A DNA stretch of 64,000 nt from Alphaproteobacteria bacterium (GCA_019241645.1 JAFAWQ010000047.1:20806-84805), one strand, 5' to 3'. Counted from the stretch's first letter, positions 8,394 to 20,200 are shown. Program-made: numbers and translations. The notes: generated by a model from the sequence alone, not told the origin.

Positions 8394-10148
8394 ATGGGCG
8401 CAGATCGGTTGACAAAGGTCGGCATCGCGGCAGCTACGCTGTCCTGTTGTCTGATTGCTCCGGATAGTCTCGGGGAACCCGCGCCCCAATACGATGTGCT
8501 TATCACTCACGGCATAATCTATGACGGCGCCGGTTCGGCGCCTTTCGTGGGCGACGCTGCGATTACCGGCGATCGCATCGCCTATGTCGGTCCGCACGCG
8601 CCGGGCACCGCGAAGCGCACCATCGATGCGCGCGGCAAAGCCGTGTCGCCCGGTTTCATCAACATGTTGTCCTGGGCAAACGAGTCGCTTCTGGTGGACG
8701 GCCGCGGCCAGAGCGATCTGCGCCAGGGTGTCACGCTGGAGGTTATGGGCGAGGGCGATTCCATGGGCCCGCTGACGCCGAAGATGAAGCAGCTGGCGGA
8801 GCAGCGGCAGATTGACATCAAGTACAGTATCGACTGGACCACGCTCGGCGAATATCTGGAGAAACTGGAGAGGCAGGGCGTTTCGCTGAACGTCGCCTCT
8901 TTCGTCGGGGCCACCACCGTGCGCGTGCACGAGCTCGATGAAGAGAACGTGACACCCACGCCGGCGCAACTCGCGCGCATGCAAGCGCTGGTGGGGCAGG
9001 CGATGGAAGAAGGCGCGGTCGGCGTCGGCTCCTCGCTGATCTACTCACCCGCGACTTATGCAAAAACGCCGGAGCTGATTGCGCTGATGCAGCAGGCGGC
9101 TGCGTGCGGCGGCATGTACATCTCTCACATGCGCAACGAGGGCAATCATGTGCTCGATGCGGTGGACGAGCTGATCGAGATCAGCAAGCAATCCGGCGCG
9201 CCGGCCGAGATCTACCACATGAAGGTCGCGGGCAAGCCGAACTGGGACAGACTCTCCCCGATGATTGCCAAGATCGAGGCGGCGCGCGCGGCCGGCCAGC
9301 GCATCACCGCCGACATGTACACCTATCCCGCGGGCGCCACCGGGCTCGACGCCGCCATGCCGCCATGGGTGCAGGAAGGCGGCCAGGAGAAATGGATCGC
9401 GCGGCTGAAAGATCCGGCGATCCGCAAGCGCGTCATTGCCGAAATGCGCGATGCAAAAACATCCTGGGACAATCTCTATGCGCTGGCCGGCCCGGAAGGC
9501 ACGCTGATGTTGCAATTCAAGAATTCGAAACTGAAGCCACTGACCGGCAAGCGCCTCTCTGAAATTGCCGCCATGCGCCACACGAGTCCCGAGGACGCGG
9601 CCATCGATCTTGTCATTGAGGATGGGAGCCGCGTCGGCGTGGCTTATTTTCTGATGTCGGAAGACAACATCAAACGCGAACTGGCGCTGCCTTATGTCAG
9701 CTTCGGCTCCGACGAAGCGGCACAGGCGCCGGAAGGCGTGTTCCTGAAATCAAATCCCCACCCCAGAGCCTATGGAAACTTTGCGCGGGTGCTGGCCAAG
9801 TATGTGCGCGACGAAAAGGTCGTCCCGCTTGAACAGGCCATTCGCAAGCTAACGGCGCTGCCGGCATCCAATCTGTCGCTGCGCGATCGCGGAATGCTGA
9901 AGGCGGGCAACTATGCCGACGTCGTGGTGTTCGATCCCGCAACCATTCAGGACCACGCCACCTTCGAGCGACCTCAGGTGCTCGCCACCGGCGTCAGCGA
10001 AGTGTTCGTCAACGGCGTGGAAGCGCTAAAAGAGGGCGAACCGACCGGCGCGCATTCCGGACGCTTCGTGCGCGGCCGCGCCTGGACGGGCTGGCCCGGC
10101 GGCGGCTGCCGCAAATCCGCCGCGGATTGGCAGTGGGCGAAGAACTAG
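8394..10148 (+). CDS. Exported N-acyl-D-amino-acid deacylase family amidohydrolase, atypical metal site
   Basis: About 584 residues. ATG 8394 is chosen because GGAGGG lies 6 bases upstream and a signal peptide follows (AAATLSCCLIAPDSLG). The fold is D-aminoacylase-like: THGIIYDGAGSAPF, DARGKAVSPGFIN, YISHMRNEGNH, EIYHMK and FGSDEAAQAPEG. The usual first-strand His-x-His (PGFIDxHxH) is replaced by PGFINMLSWANE, and the metal-bridging Cys position is not conserved, whereas the later His and Asp positions remain. It therefore belongs to a divergent branch; deacylation of D-amino acids or peptides is family inference only. Confidence 0.78.
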   Translation: MGADRLTKVGIAAATLSCCLIAPDSLGEPAPQYDVLITHGIIYDGAGSAPFVGDAAITGDRIAYVGPHAPGTAKRTIDARGKAVSPGFINMLSWANESLLVDGRGQSDLRQGVTLEVMGEGDSMGPLTPKMKQLAEQRQIDIKYSIDWTTLGEYLEKLERQGVSLNVASFVGATTVRVHELDEENVTPTPAQLARMQALVGQAMEEGAVGVGSSLIYSPATYAKTPELIALMQQAAACGGMYISHMRNEGNHVLDAVDELIEISKQSGAPAEIYHMKVAGKPNWDRLSPMIAKIEAARAAGQRITADMYTYPAGATGLDAAMPPWVQEGGQEKWIARLKDPAIRKRVIAEMRDAKTSWDNLYALAGPEGTLMLQFKNSKLKPLTGKRLSEIAAMRHTSPEDAAIDLVIEDGSRVGVAYFLMSEDNIKRELALPYVSFGSDEAAQAPEGVFLKSNPHPRAYGNFARVLAKYVRDEKVVPLEQAIRKLTALPASNLSLRDRGMLKAGNYADVVVFDPATIQDHATFERPQVLATGVSEVFVNGVEALKEGEPTGAHSGRFVRGRAWTGWPGGGCRKSAADWQWAKN

Positions 10149-10176
10149 CCGCGCATTACGGAGGCGAGCCGATTCA

Positions 10177-10632
10177 TCACTGGCCGAAGAGCCAGGACTG
10201 CTTCTTCAATTCCGCTTCATGCGCCTTGTAGAAAGCGACTTGCGCAGGCGACATCCGATCCGACAGTTTCGCCGCTGCCGACGGATACTGCGCTGCCATG
10301 CCCGCATCCATCAGCACGAACGGCATGACGACGACATCATGCACGCTGAGACCATGCTTGCGGAACAGTGCGACGGCTTGGGGATCGGCGGAAAGCTTCG
10401 CTTCCATCTCCGCGACGGACTGGCTGTTATCACCGATATGCTGCAGGTGCGCGGTCCCTGCGCTTTTCTTCGCATCGTCCATCGCCGCCTGCATGGCGTT
10501 CACCCTGTCCATCGACAAGGTGTAATCGTGCAACGCCTTGGCGCTGTCCGGATCCAGTTCGCCATGCGCGGCCAACGCCGGCGAGATCAAAAGGATCGCG
10601 GTCAATGCGCCGGCAAGGTAAAACGCTGTCAT
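10177..10632 (-). CDS. Secreted helical hypothetical protein
   Basis: 151 residues starting at ATG 10632, with GGAGAG 6 bases upstream. A signal peptide ends near SPALAAHG. The mature part is charged and helical (ALHDYTLSMDRVNAMQ, SPAQVAFYKAHEAELKKQ), without cysteines or catalytic motifs. It resembles small periplasmic alphaproteobacterial proteins of unknown role. It converges with the amidohydrolase gene and is probably monocistronic. Confidence 0.7.
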   Translation of the reverse strand: MTAFYLAGALTAILLISPALAAHGELDPDSAKALHDYTLSMDRVNAMQAAMDDAKKSAGTAHLQHIGDNSQSVAEMEAKLSADPQAVALFRKHGLSVHDVVVMPFVLMDAGMAAQYPSAAAKLSDRMSPAQVAFYKAHEAELKKQSWLFGQ

Positions 10633-10740
10633 GCAGGGCTCTCCGTAGGTTGGGCTGCAAATAGAAGCTCGAATCAAGCGCGGACAGTCTTGCATGCACT
10701 GGCTCGCTGCTGAAGCAATGTGCTCTCGGCGTGAATGCCA

Positions 10741-12147
10741 CTATTCCGAATGATGTGAAGAGGTCGGCTGTTCACCGTGCTGCGCCACCACGACCGTCTT
10801 GATGTTGACGAATTCGCGGATGCCGTAGCTCGACAGCTCGCGGCCGTAGCCGCTGTCCTTAACCCCGCCGAACGGCAGCTTGGGATCGGACGAGACGGTG
10901 GCGTTGACGAACACCGAACCTGCGTCGATGCGATCGGCGGCCAGCCGCTCGCCGAGTGCGAGATCGCGGGTGAACACGCCGCCACCCAGGCCGAATTCCG
11001 AATCGTTGGCGATGCGCACTGCGTCGTCCACATCCTTCGCCGCAATCACGGAGGCCACCGGGCCAAACAACTCTTCGTCATAGGCGGGCATTCCCGGATG
11101 CACGTCGCCTAGCACGGTTGGCGGATAAAAGGCTCCGGGGCCGTCAGGGCTCTTGCCGCCGCACAGCAGACGCGCACCCTTGGCGATGCTTTTCTCCACT
11201 TGCTCGTGCAGTTCGTCGCGCAGATCGCGCCGCGCCATCGGGCCCACGGTGGTGCTTTCTTCCAGCGGATCGCCAACCCTGGCTTTCCCCATTTCCGCGA
11301 CCAGATGGCGCTCGAAACGCTCCTTCAGCGCGTCAAGCACGATAAAACGCTTGGCGGCGATGCAGCTCTGCCCGGAATTGACCAGCCGTCCCTTCGCGCT
11401 GGCTGCCGCGGCGAAAGCGATATCGGCATCGGCCAGCACGAGATAGGCATCGCTGCCGCCCAGTTCGAGTACGCACTTCTTGAGTACCGCGCCGGCTTTC
11501 GCGGCAACATCGCGGCCGGCCGGCGTGCTGCCAGTGAGCGACACGGCGCGCACATGCGGATGCGCAATGACGTCGCCGACCATCTTGCTGCCGATCATCA
11601 GGGTGCGGAACAGATGCTCGGGGAATCCGGCGTCGCGGAACAGTTGTTCCAGGGCAAGCGCGCTGCCCGGTACATTGGAGGCGTGCTTCAGCAAGCCCGC
11701 ATTGCCGGCCATCAGGGCAGGCGCGGCAAAGCGGATCACCTGCCAGAAGGGAAAATTCCACGGCATCACCGCCAGCACCACACCAAGCGGACGAAAGGCG
11801 ACGAAGCTCTTGCGCGAGCCGCTGTCCACGATTTCATCGGCCAGGTAGCGCTGCGCGTGCTCCGCGTAATACTCGCAGCCCATCGCGCATTTCTGCGCTT
11901 CGCCAATGCCGTCGCGGATAGGCTTGCCCATTTCCTGCGCCATCAGCTTGCCATATTCCGCCGCACGATCGCGCAGAAGCACTGCCGCCTTGCGCATCAG
12001 TGTCGCACGTTCGGCGAAGCTGGTTTCGCGCCATTTGAGGAAGGCCGCGTGAGCGCTTTCAATCGCCGCATTCACCTGCGGCAGCGCCATTTCCTCATAG
12101 CGCTTGAGAGTTTCACCCGTGGCGGGATTGACGGATTCAATGGGCAT
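10741..12147 (-). CDS. NAD(P)-dependent succinate-semialdehyde dehydrogenase (Sad/YneI type)
   Basis: 468-residue aldehyde dehydrogenase. The catalytic thiol is Cys262 (NSGQSCIAAKRF) and the general base Glu228 (LELGGSDA); the cofactor site shows MPWNFPFWQV and LTGSTPAGRDV. The length and short N-terminus (MPIESVNPATGE) are those of the Sad/YneI and GabD group that oxidises succinic semialdehyde to succinate. Substrate specificity is inferred. I chose ATG 12147, since longer in-frame starts only add residues unlike the family. Confidence 0.85.
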   Translation of the reverse strand: MPIESVNPATGETLKRYEEMALPQVNAAIESAHAAFLKWRETSFAERATLMRKAAVLLRDRAAEYGKLMAQEMGKPIRDGIGEAQKCAMGCEYYAEHAQRYLADEIVDSGSRKSFVAFRPLGVVLAVMPWNFPFWQVIRFAAPALMAGNAGLLKHASNVPGSALALEQLFRDAGFPEHLFRTLMIGSKMVGDVIAHPHVRAVSLTGSTPAGRDVAAKAGAVLKKCVLELGGSDAYLVLADADIAFAAAASAKGRLVNSGQSCIAAKRFIVLDALKERFERHLVAEMGKARVGDPLEESTTVGPMARRDLRDELHEQVEKSIAKGARLLCGGKSPDGPGAFYPPTVLGDVHPGMPAYDEELFGPVASVIAAKDVDDAVRIANDSEFGLGGGVFTRDLALGERLAADRIDAGSVFVNATVSSDPKLPFGGVKDSGYGRELSSYGIREFVNIKTVVVAQHGEQPTSSHHSE

Positions 12148-12181
12148 CGACGACCTGCGCGAATAGCTCGAGTGCGGCTTC

Positions 12182-13313
12182 CTACTTGGAAGGGGCGCCG
12201 CCAAGCAAATCGGCCAGATATTTCTGCCAAACGGCCCCCCAGGTGTGAGTGCCGTGGCCATGAGTTTGGTCGCTGACAGGAATAAGAACGAAGCGGCCTT
12301 TCTTCAGGCGCTTCGCTTCGCGTTCCGCAATGCCAAGCTCCGGCGGGTTGATGAAGTCGTCCGCCGAATTGATCCACATCACACGGGCCTCGATCTTCTC
12401 AAGCGCGCCGCTCGGATCGTAATCGCGCGATGCATCCACCTGGTAAAGCATATCGTTGGCGTCGAGCGATGCCACATCTTTTGCCACGGTATCGACGACA
12501 TATTTGTCCGCCGCATCGCGGGTCGGATAGCTCTTCTGCATCTGGTGCGGTGCGCACCGCGATGATGAGCAAATCGGCGGCGGCGCGCAGTGCCATTTGC
12601 GGTTCGCTCTTGTATTCGCCCCCCTCCCAGGCCGGATCGCTGTGGATCGCATCCATCAGCATCTTGCGCCACATGCGATTGCGGCCGGCGATCTGCACCG
12701 GCAGGCAGGCGAGCGGCATCAGCGCGTCCATGTAGCCGGGCCAAGTCTCGCCCCAGACGAACGCATGCATGCACCCCATCGAGGTGCCCATCAGCAGGCG
12801 CAGATGATTGACATGCAGGTGCTGTGTAAGCAGCGCGTGTTGCGCCGCGACCATGTCGCCGTAATCGTAATGGGGAAAGCGCGCGTGCAGGCCGTCGCTG
12901 GGCTTCGAGGATTTCCCGTGGCCGATGCCATCCGGGAGGATGACGAAATACTTCGCGGGATCGAGCAATCCGCCGGGCTTGAACAGCACATCGGCGAACT
13001 GCGGGCGCAGGAATTGGTGACCGTCTCCGCCAGTGCCATGCAATACGACAACGGCGTTTGTCGTGCGCCCCTGCGCATCCAACTGAGGCGCACCCAGCGT
13101 GATGTAGTGCAAATGAAGCTCGGGTAGACTCTCGCCGGAGTGGAATCTGAAATTCCGGATGGTGAAGTCGCTGACCTTTGTCTCGTAGGCAGCCGCCTGT
13201 CCCGCTACGGCACAGCCAAGCATGACTAGCCCCGCGGCGAATTTTGCAGTGTTGCGCCAGCCCCGTCCCCCGTAGGGAATTCGCAAGGCATCGACTGGTA
13301 AAATGCCGAACAT
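12182..13313 (-). pseudogene. Exported alpha/beta hydrolase (homoserine O-acetyltransferase-like), frameshifted
   Basis: Two overlapping minus-strand frames together make one alpha/beta hydrolase of about 370 residues. The first (from about 13313) has a signal peptide, HGTGGDGHQF, the nucleophile elbow GTSMGCMH and MALRAAADLLIIA. The second continues with QKSYPTRDAADKY, the acid region NSADDFINP and the catalytic-His region HGHGTHTWG, ending at 12182. The switch lies near 12549-12557 and fits one extra base (GTGCGCACC where GTGGCACC keeps frame). As written, Ser is separated from Asp/His and no active enzyme results. A sequencing error is possible. The true start is unclear because the frame overlaps the divergent gene at 13303; TTG 13286 is an option. 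Confidence 0.82.
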
Positions 13314-13956
13314 GTATCGCTTCCTGACTGGCTTTTTCGCAGCCTGCGCATGCCTGCTGCTGTTGCCTATGTACGCGCTTGCCGAAGATGGCGGGCAGCT
13401 CCGTCCATCATCGGCAAGGAGCGTAGAGGAAGCTTACCAGCTGGGGACAGGCGACAAGGTGCGCGTGGCCGTTTTTGGCGAGCCGGACCTCGGTGGCGAA
13501 TTCCAGGTTGACGGCAAGGGTCGGATCGCAGTCCCCCTGATCGGAACGGTCCAGGCAGCCGGTGAAACGGCCGCCGGCCTTGAGCAGACGATCGCCGAGC
13601 AGCTCGCGGACGGCTATATCCAGAACCCGAGGGTCAGTGTCGAAATCACCACCTACCGGCCATTTTACGTGATCGGCGAGGTCAACAAACCAGGCGAGTA
13701 CGCTTATGTGGATGGCATGAGCGCGCTCAACGCCATTGCCCTGGCGGGCGGATATGGCGATCGCGCAAATGAGGACACCATCTACATCCGCCGCAACGGC
13801 AACCCCAGGGAAGAGCGCCTGCCGGCCGATCAGATGACTCGCATCTTCCCCGGTGACGTCGTCCGTATACCCAAGAGCGTGTTCTGGACGGTCATGTCGG
13901 TCGTCAGCCCTGTTGCCGGTATCGGTGCACTTGGCTATTCCGCCGCCCGCTACTAG
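13303..13956 (+). CDS. Polysaccharide biosynthesis/export protein (Wza-like, Poly_export + SLBB)
   Basis: 217 residues with a signal peptide (ACACLLLLPMYALAED). The polysaccharide export domain follows: YQLGTGDKVRVAVFGEPDL, GRIAVPLIGTV, QNPRVSVEI. An SLBB beta-grasp repeat comes next: FYVIGEVNKPGEYAYVDGM. The C-terminus ends in a hydrophobic stretch. Such proteins form the outer-membrane or periplasmic conduit for capsule and exopolysaccharide. It is short for the family and stands without Wzc or Wzx partners; the nearest related function is the polysaccharide synthase at 35.6 kb. ATG 13312 is an equally good start. Confidence 0.85.
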   Translation: MPNMYRFLTGFFAACACLLLLPMYALAEDGGQLRPSSARSVEEAYQLGTGDKVRVAVFGEPDLGGEFQVDGKGRIAVPLIGTVQAAGETAAGLEQTIAEQLADGYIQNPRVSVEITTYRPFYVIGEVNKPGEYAYVDGMSALNAIALAGGYGDRANEDTIYIRRNGNPREERLPADQMTRIFPGDVVRIPKSVFWTVMSVVSPVAGIGALGYSAARY

Positions 13957-14000
13957 CCACGCGGCAAATAACGCATCGTTATCCATGCTTTAGGGCATGC

Positions 14001-14025
14001 GGAACTTTTGGCATCGGTCCGCGTT
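14001..14025 (+). promoter_or_regulatory. EcfG-type general-stress promoter of the poly-HAMP kinase operon
   Basis: GGAAC at 14001-14005 and CGTT at 14022-14025 are separated by exactly 16 bases, matching the alphaproteobacterial EcfG consensus. The leader to the kinase start at 14203 would be about 170 bases. The rest of the 246-base gap shows no other clear signal. Confidence 0.65.
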
Positions 14026-14202
14026 GGCGGCTTTGCGAGGAATTTCCTCCAAGGGCGGCAAAACGGGGCGCGGATGACACGGCCGGACTTTCCGGTAACT
14101 TTTCGTTCATAACCGCTTCACCGATCTTGCCAGAGCCCAACAGCCCGTGCGGCGGCGAGCGCGCCCTCCGGGTCACCGTCGTCCGCTCGCCGAAAGACGA
14201 TC

Positions 14203-17200
14203 ATGAGCACCCATTCCGACCCTACCCCCGAAGTCCGGTCTCCGCCCCAGCGGAAGCGTAAAGCGAATGGCGGAGCCGGTCCGGTTGGCGAGCAGCCGGA
14301 CCTGCAGGAACTGTTGCAGGCTCTTCAGGGCATGAAGGCGGGCGATTTCTCTGTCCGCATGCGGAGCGATCAAATCGGTATAGCTGGCAAGATCGCGGAT
14401 GCCTTCAACGAAATCGTCGCCACCAATGAGCGTATGGCGGACCAATTGGAGAAAGTTGGCGAGCAGGTCGGCAAGCAGGGCAAGACGCGCAATCGGGTCA
14501 AGTTTGGGCAGCCGGTGGGCGCGTGGGCCGGCATGGAAGCCTCCGTAAACACCCTGATCGACGATCTCTTGTGGCCGACTGCGGAAGTCACCCGCGCCAT
14601 CGCGGCGGTGGCGCAAGGCGACCTTCTGCAGACGGTGCACCTGGATGTGGAAGGCCGGCCGCTGAAGGGCGAGTTCCTGCGCTCCGCCAACATCGTCAAC
14701 ACCATGATCAAGCAGCTCTCGGTGTTCACTTCCGAAGTGACACGTGTGGCGCGCGAAGTGGGCACCGAAGGCAAGCTTGGCGGTCAGGCACAGGTCCGCG
14801 AAGTGACCGGCGTGTGGAAAGACCTCACCGAGTCCGTGAACTCTATGGCGAACAACCTCACAGCCCAGGTCCGCAACATCGCGGAAGTGACTATCGCCGT
14901 GGCAAATGGCGATTTGTCGAAAAAGATCACCGTGGACGTGCGGGGCGAGATTCTGCAGCTCAAGGAAGCCATCAACACGATGGTGGACCAGCTGCGCTCG
15001 TTCGCTTCCGAAGTGACGCGCGTGGCGCGCGAAGTGGGCACCGAAGGCAAGCTTGGCGGTCAAGCGCTGGTGCCGGGCGTGGCCGGTACCTGGAAAGACC
15101 TCACGGACTCCGTCAACGCGATGTGCGGCAACCTCACAGACCAGGTCCGCAACATCGCGCAGGTGACGACCGCCGTGGCCCGCGGCGACTTGAGCCGCAA
15201 GATTACGGTGGATGTGAAGGGCGAAATCCTGGAGCTGAAGAACACCATCAACACCATGGTGGACCAGCTCAATGGCTTTGCGTCCGAAGTGACGCGCGTG
15301 GCCCGCGAAGTCGGCACCGAAGGCAAGCTCGGCGGACAGGCGACCGTGCCCGGCGTGGCCGGCACGTGGAAAGACTTGACCGACAACGTGAACTTCATGG
15401 CCGGCAATCTGACCTCGCAGGTGCGCAACATTGCCGAAGTCACGACAGCCGTCGCGCGCGGTGACTTGAGCCGCAAGATCACGGTGGACGTGAAGGGCGA
15501 AATCCTGGAGCTGAAAGACACCATCAACACCATGGTGGATCAGCTGAACGGATTTGCATCCGAAGTGACGCGCGTGGCGCGCGAGGTCGGCACCGATGGC
15601 CGCCTTGGCGGGCAGGCGCAGGTGCCCGGCGTGGCCGGCACCTGGAAGGACCTCACCGACTCCGTGAACTCCATGGCGTCCAATCTCACCGCGCAAGTGC
15701 GCAACATCGCCGAAGTGTCCACGGCTATCGCGAACGGCGACCTGTCGAAGAAAATCACCGTGGACGTGAAGGGCGAGATTCTGCAGCTCAAGGAAACCAT
15801 CAACACGATGGTGGACCAGCTGAACGCTTTCGCGGGCGAAGTGACGCGCGTGGCCCGCGAAGTCGGTACGGATGGAAAGCTCGGTGGACAGGCCGTGGTG
15901 CGCGGCGTCGCCGGCACCTGGAAAGACCTCACGGACTCCGTGAACTCGATGGCGTCGAACCTCACCGCGCAGGTGCGCAACATCGCGGAAGTGGCGACGG
16001 CCGTGGCGACCGGCGACCTCTCGCGCAAGATCACCGTGGACGTGAAGGGCGAAATTCTTGAGCTCAAGAACACGCTCAACACCATGGTGGACCAGCTGAA
16101 CGCCTTCGCCTCGGAAGTGACGCGCGTGGCCCGCGAAGTGGGCACGGAAGGCAAGCTCGGCGGACAGGCGCAGGTACCCGGCGTGGCCGGAACTTGGAAG
16201 GATCTCACCGACAACGTGAACTCCATGGCGGGAAATCTGACGGCCCAGGTCCGCAACATCGCCGAAGTGGCGACCGCCATCGCCAACGGCGACCTTTCCC
16301 GCAAGATCACCGTGGACGTGCGCGGCGAAATCCTTCAGCTGAAGGAAACGCTGAACACCATGGTGGACCAGCTGAACCGGTTCGCCGGCGAAGTAACGCG
16401 CGTGGCCCGCGAAGTGGGCACGGAAGGACGGCTTGGCGGGCAGGCCAACGTGCCTGGCGTTGCGGGAACCTGGAAAGATCTGACCGACAACGTGAACCTG
16501 CTTGCCGCAAACCTGACCACACAGGTGCGCAACATCGCCGAGGTGACGACCGCGGTGGCGCGCGGCGACCTTTCCCGCAAGATCACCGTGGATGTGAAGG
16601 GTGAAATCCTCGAACTGAAGAACACCATCAACACCATGGTGGACCAGCTGAATGCGTTTGCCGCCGAAGTGACGCGCGTGGCGCGCGAAGTCGGCACCGA
16701 AGGCAAGCTTGGCGGTCAGGCTCAGGTGCCTGGCGTCGCCGGAACCTGGAAGGACCTGACCGACAACGTGAACTTCATGGCCGGCAATCTGACGGCTCAG
16801 GTCCGCAACATCGCCGAAGTGGCGACCGCCATCGCCAACGGCGATCTGTCGAAGAAAATCACCGTCGACGTGCGTGGCGAAATCCTGCTGCTCAAGGAAA
16901 CGCTCAACACAATGGTGGAGCAGCTCCGCTCGTTCGCCGCGGAAGTGACGCGTGTGGCGCGCGAGGTCGGGACAGACGGACGGCTGGGCGGCCAGGCGGT
17001 GGTTCCCGGCGTCGGCGGTACCTGGAAGGACCTCACCGACTCCGTGAACTTCATGGCCGGCAATCTGACCTCTCAGGTGCGCAACATCGCCGAAGTGACC
17101 ACGGCAGTGGCGCGCGGCGACCTTTCCCGAAAGATCACCGTCGATGTGAAAGGCGAAATCCTGGAGCTCAAAAACACCATCAACACAATGGTGGACCAGC

Positions 17201-20200
17201 TCAACGCCTTCGCCTCCGAAGTGACGCGCGTGGCCCGCGAGGTGGGCACGGAAGGCCGCCTTGGTGGACAGGCCGCGGTGCCGGGAGTCGCCGGAACCTG
17301 GAAAGACCTGACCGATACCGTGAACGTCATGGCGGCAAACCTGACGGAACAGGTGCGCGGCATTGTGAAGGTGGTGACCGCCGTCGCCGATGGCGACCTC
17401 AAGCAAAACCTTACGGTGAAATCGAAGGGTGAGGTCGCGGCCCTCGCCGAGACCATCAACAACATGACCGACACCTTGGCCATCTTCGCCGATCAGGTGA
17501 CGAGCGTGGCGCGCGAAGTCGGCGTGGAAGGCCGGCTCGGCGGTCAGGCAAACGTGCCGGGCGCCGCCGGTACCTGGAAGGACCTCACCGGCAACGTGAA
17601 CCTGCTGGCTGCCAACCTCACCACACAGGTGCGCGCCATCGCTGAAGTGGCCACTGCGGTGACCAAGGGCGATTTGACCCGCTCCATTCAGGTGGACGCG
17701 CGCGGCGAGGTCGCCGAGCTCAAGGACAACATCAACACCATGATCGGCAATCTGCGCCTCACCACGGAGCAGAACACCGAACAGGACTGGCTGAAAACCA
17801 ATCTCGCCAAGTTCACCAACATGCTGCAGGGCCAGCGCGATCTCACGACCGTCGGCCGCATCCTGCTCTCGGAATTGACGCCGCTGGTCAACGCGCAGAT
17901 GGGCGTGATTTATCAGATGGAGAACGCCGAGCCGCCCAGTCTCAATCTCGTGGCCGCCTACGCGGATCATCCGGTTGATGGTCACCCGCAGAGTTTCCGC
18001 CTCGGCGAGGGTTTGGTGGGACAGGTCGCGCTCGACAAGAAGCGGGTCCTGATCAGCGATCTGTTCGAAGGCGCGGTGCCAATCAGTTCCGCTCTCACCA
18101 GCATGTCGCCGCAGAGCATCATCGTGCTGCCGGTGCTGTTCGAGAATCAGGTCAAGGCGGTCATCGAGCTGTCGACGCTCACCACTTTCACCGATCTGCA
18201 GATCGCATTCCTGGAGCAGCTGACGGCAAACATCGGTATCGTGCTCAACTCCATTGAAGCGACCATGCAGACGGAAGGCTTTCTGAAGCAGTCGCAGCAG
18301 CTCGCCGGCGAATTGCAGGCACAGCAAAAGGAATTGCAGCAAACCAACGAGCAGCTGGAACAGAAGGCGCGTCAGCTGGCCGAACAGAATGTGGAAGTGG
18401 AGCGCAAGAATCAGGAAATCGAACAGGCCCGCCGTGCTCTCGAAGAAAAGGCGACGGAACTGGCGCTGACTTCCAAATACAAATCCGAGTTCCTGGCCAA
18501 TATGAGTCACGAACTGCGGACCCCGCTGAACTCGATTCTCATTCTGGGCCAGCAATTGGCGGACAATCCGGACGGCAATCTCTCCGGCAAGCAGGTCGAA
18601 TTCGCGCGCACCATTCACGGTGCCGGCACCGACCTCCTCAATCTGATCAGCGACATTCTCGATCTGTCCAAAATCGAATCCGGCACGGTCACTGTCGATG
18701 CCGAGGAAATACCGTTCAACAGCGTTGTCGAGGCGACCGCGCGGCCGTTCCGCCACGAAGCGGATACACGGCAGTTGTCGTTCGATCTCAGCGTCGATCC
18801 GCAACTCGAGCGGACAATTCTCACCGATTCCAAGCGCCTGCAACAGGTACTCAAGAACCTGTTGTCCAACGCGTTCAAGTTCACGGAAGCGGGCGGCGTG
18901 CGCCTGAAGGTTTCGCGCGCGACCGGCGGATGGAGCCCGGATCATCCTGTCCTCAGCCAGGCGCAGTCCGTGGTTGCGTTCGAAGTATCGGACTCCGGCA
19001 TCGGCATTCCGCCGGACAAGCAGCGGATCATTTTCGAAGCCTTCCAGCAGGCGGACGCCTCGACCAGCCGGAAATATGGCGGCACCGGCCTGGGGCTCGC
19101 CATCAGCCGCGAACTGGCCAGTCTGCTTGGGGGCGAGATTCACCTCCACAGCACGCCGGGAGTCGGCTCGACCTTCACGCTCTATTTGCCCTCCCGTTAC
19201 GTGGGACCGGCCGGGGCCAACAGGCAGCAGACATCGTCGTCGGCGGCTGTTCAGCTTCCGCCTTCGCGCGCCTCGATCATGGCGGCGCTGCCGGAGCGGC
19301 CGATTGAACCGGTTCCCGACGACCGCAGCAACATCGAGCCGGGCGAGACGGTGCTCCTCATTGTGGAAGACGACCCGCACTACGCGCGAATTCTCATGGA
19401 TCTCGCGCACGACGAAGGTTTCAAGGTTCTCGTCGCGATGCGCGGCGAAGATGCGTTGGAACTGGCGCATGAATACCGTCCGACCGCGGTGTCGCTCGAC
19501 GTGTTCCTGCCTGACATGCTCGGCTGGACCGTGCTCAGCCAGCTGAAACAGAATCCGCTCACGCGGCACATCCCGGTGCAGATCGTCACCATCGATGAGG
19601 ATCGTCAGCACGGTCTGGCGCGTGGGGCGTTCTCGTTTGTCACCAAGCCCACCAGTACGGAAGGTGTGCGGGCAGCGCTGACGCGGATAAAGGAGTATGC
19701 AGAGCCGCGCAAAAAACGTCTCCTGGTCATCGAAGACAATCCGGCCGAGCAGCTCGGTATCTCCGAATTGCTGGGCCACGACGATATCGAGATCGTCACC
19801 GCCGGCAGCGGTGCCGCGGCGCTGGACGCGCTGCGCGAAAGCCCGGTGGACTGCGTCGTTCTTGATCTGCGGCTGCCGGACATGACCGGCTTCGAGGTCC
19901 TGGAGAAGCTGAAGGCGGATCCGACTCTATCGGATATTCCCGTGGTGGTGTTCACGGGGCGGGAGCTCTCCGCGGAAGAAGATGCACAGCTTCACACAAT
20001 GGCGCGCAGCATCGTAGTGAAGGGGGTGGAATCGCCCGAGAGGCTACTGGATGAGACCGCGCTATTCCTGCATCGCGTGATCACCGACCTTCCCGGCGAA
20101 AAGCAGCGGCTGCTGGAGCGGCTCAACAGCTCGGACGAAGACCTTGTTGGCCGGACAGTGCTGCTGGTGGACGACGATGCCCGCAACATTTTCGCGCTTT

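Noticed and set aside
14173..19779. Very long antisense open frame (over 1,800 codons) opposite the poly-HAMP kinase
   Set aside because: It is rich in His/Arg/Gly repeats and mirrors the codon pattern of the sense repeats; high GC and synonymous bias suppress stops. The sense strand has full domain evidence.
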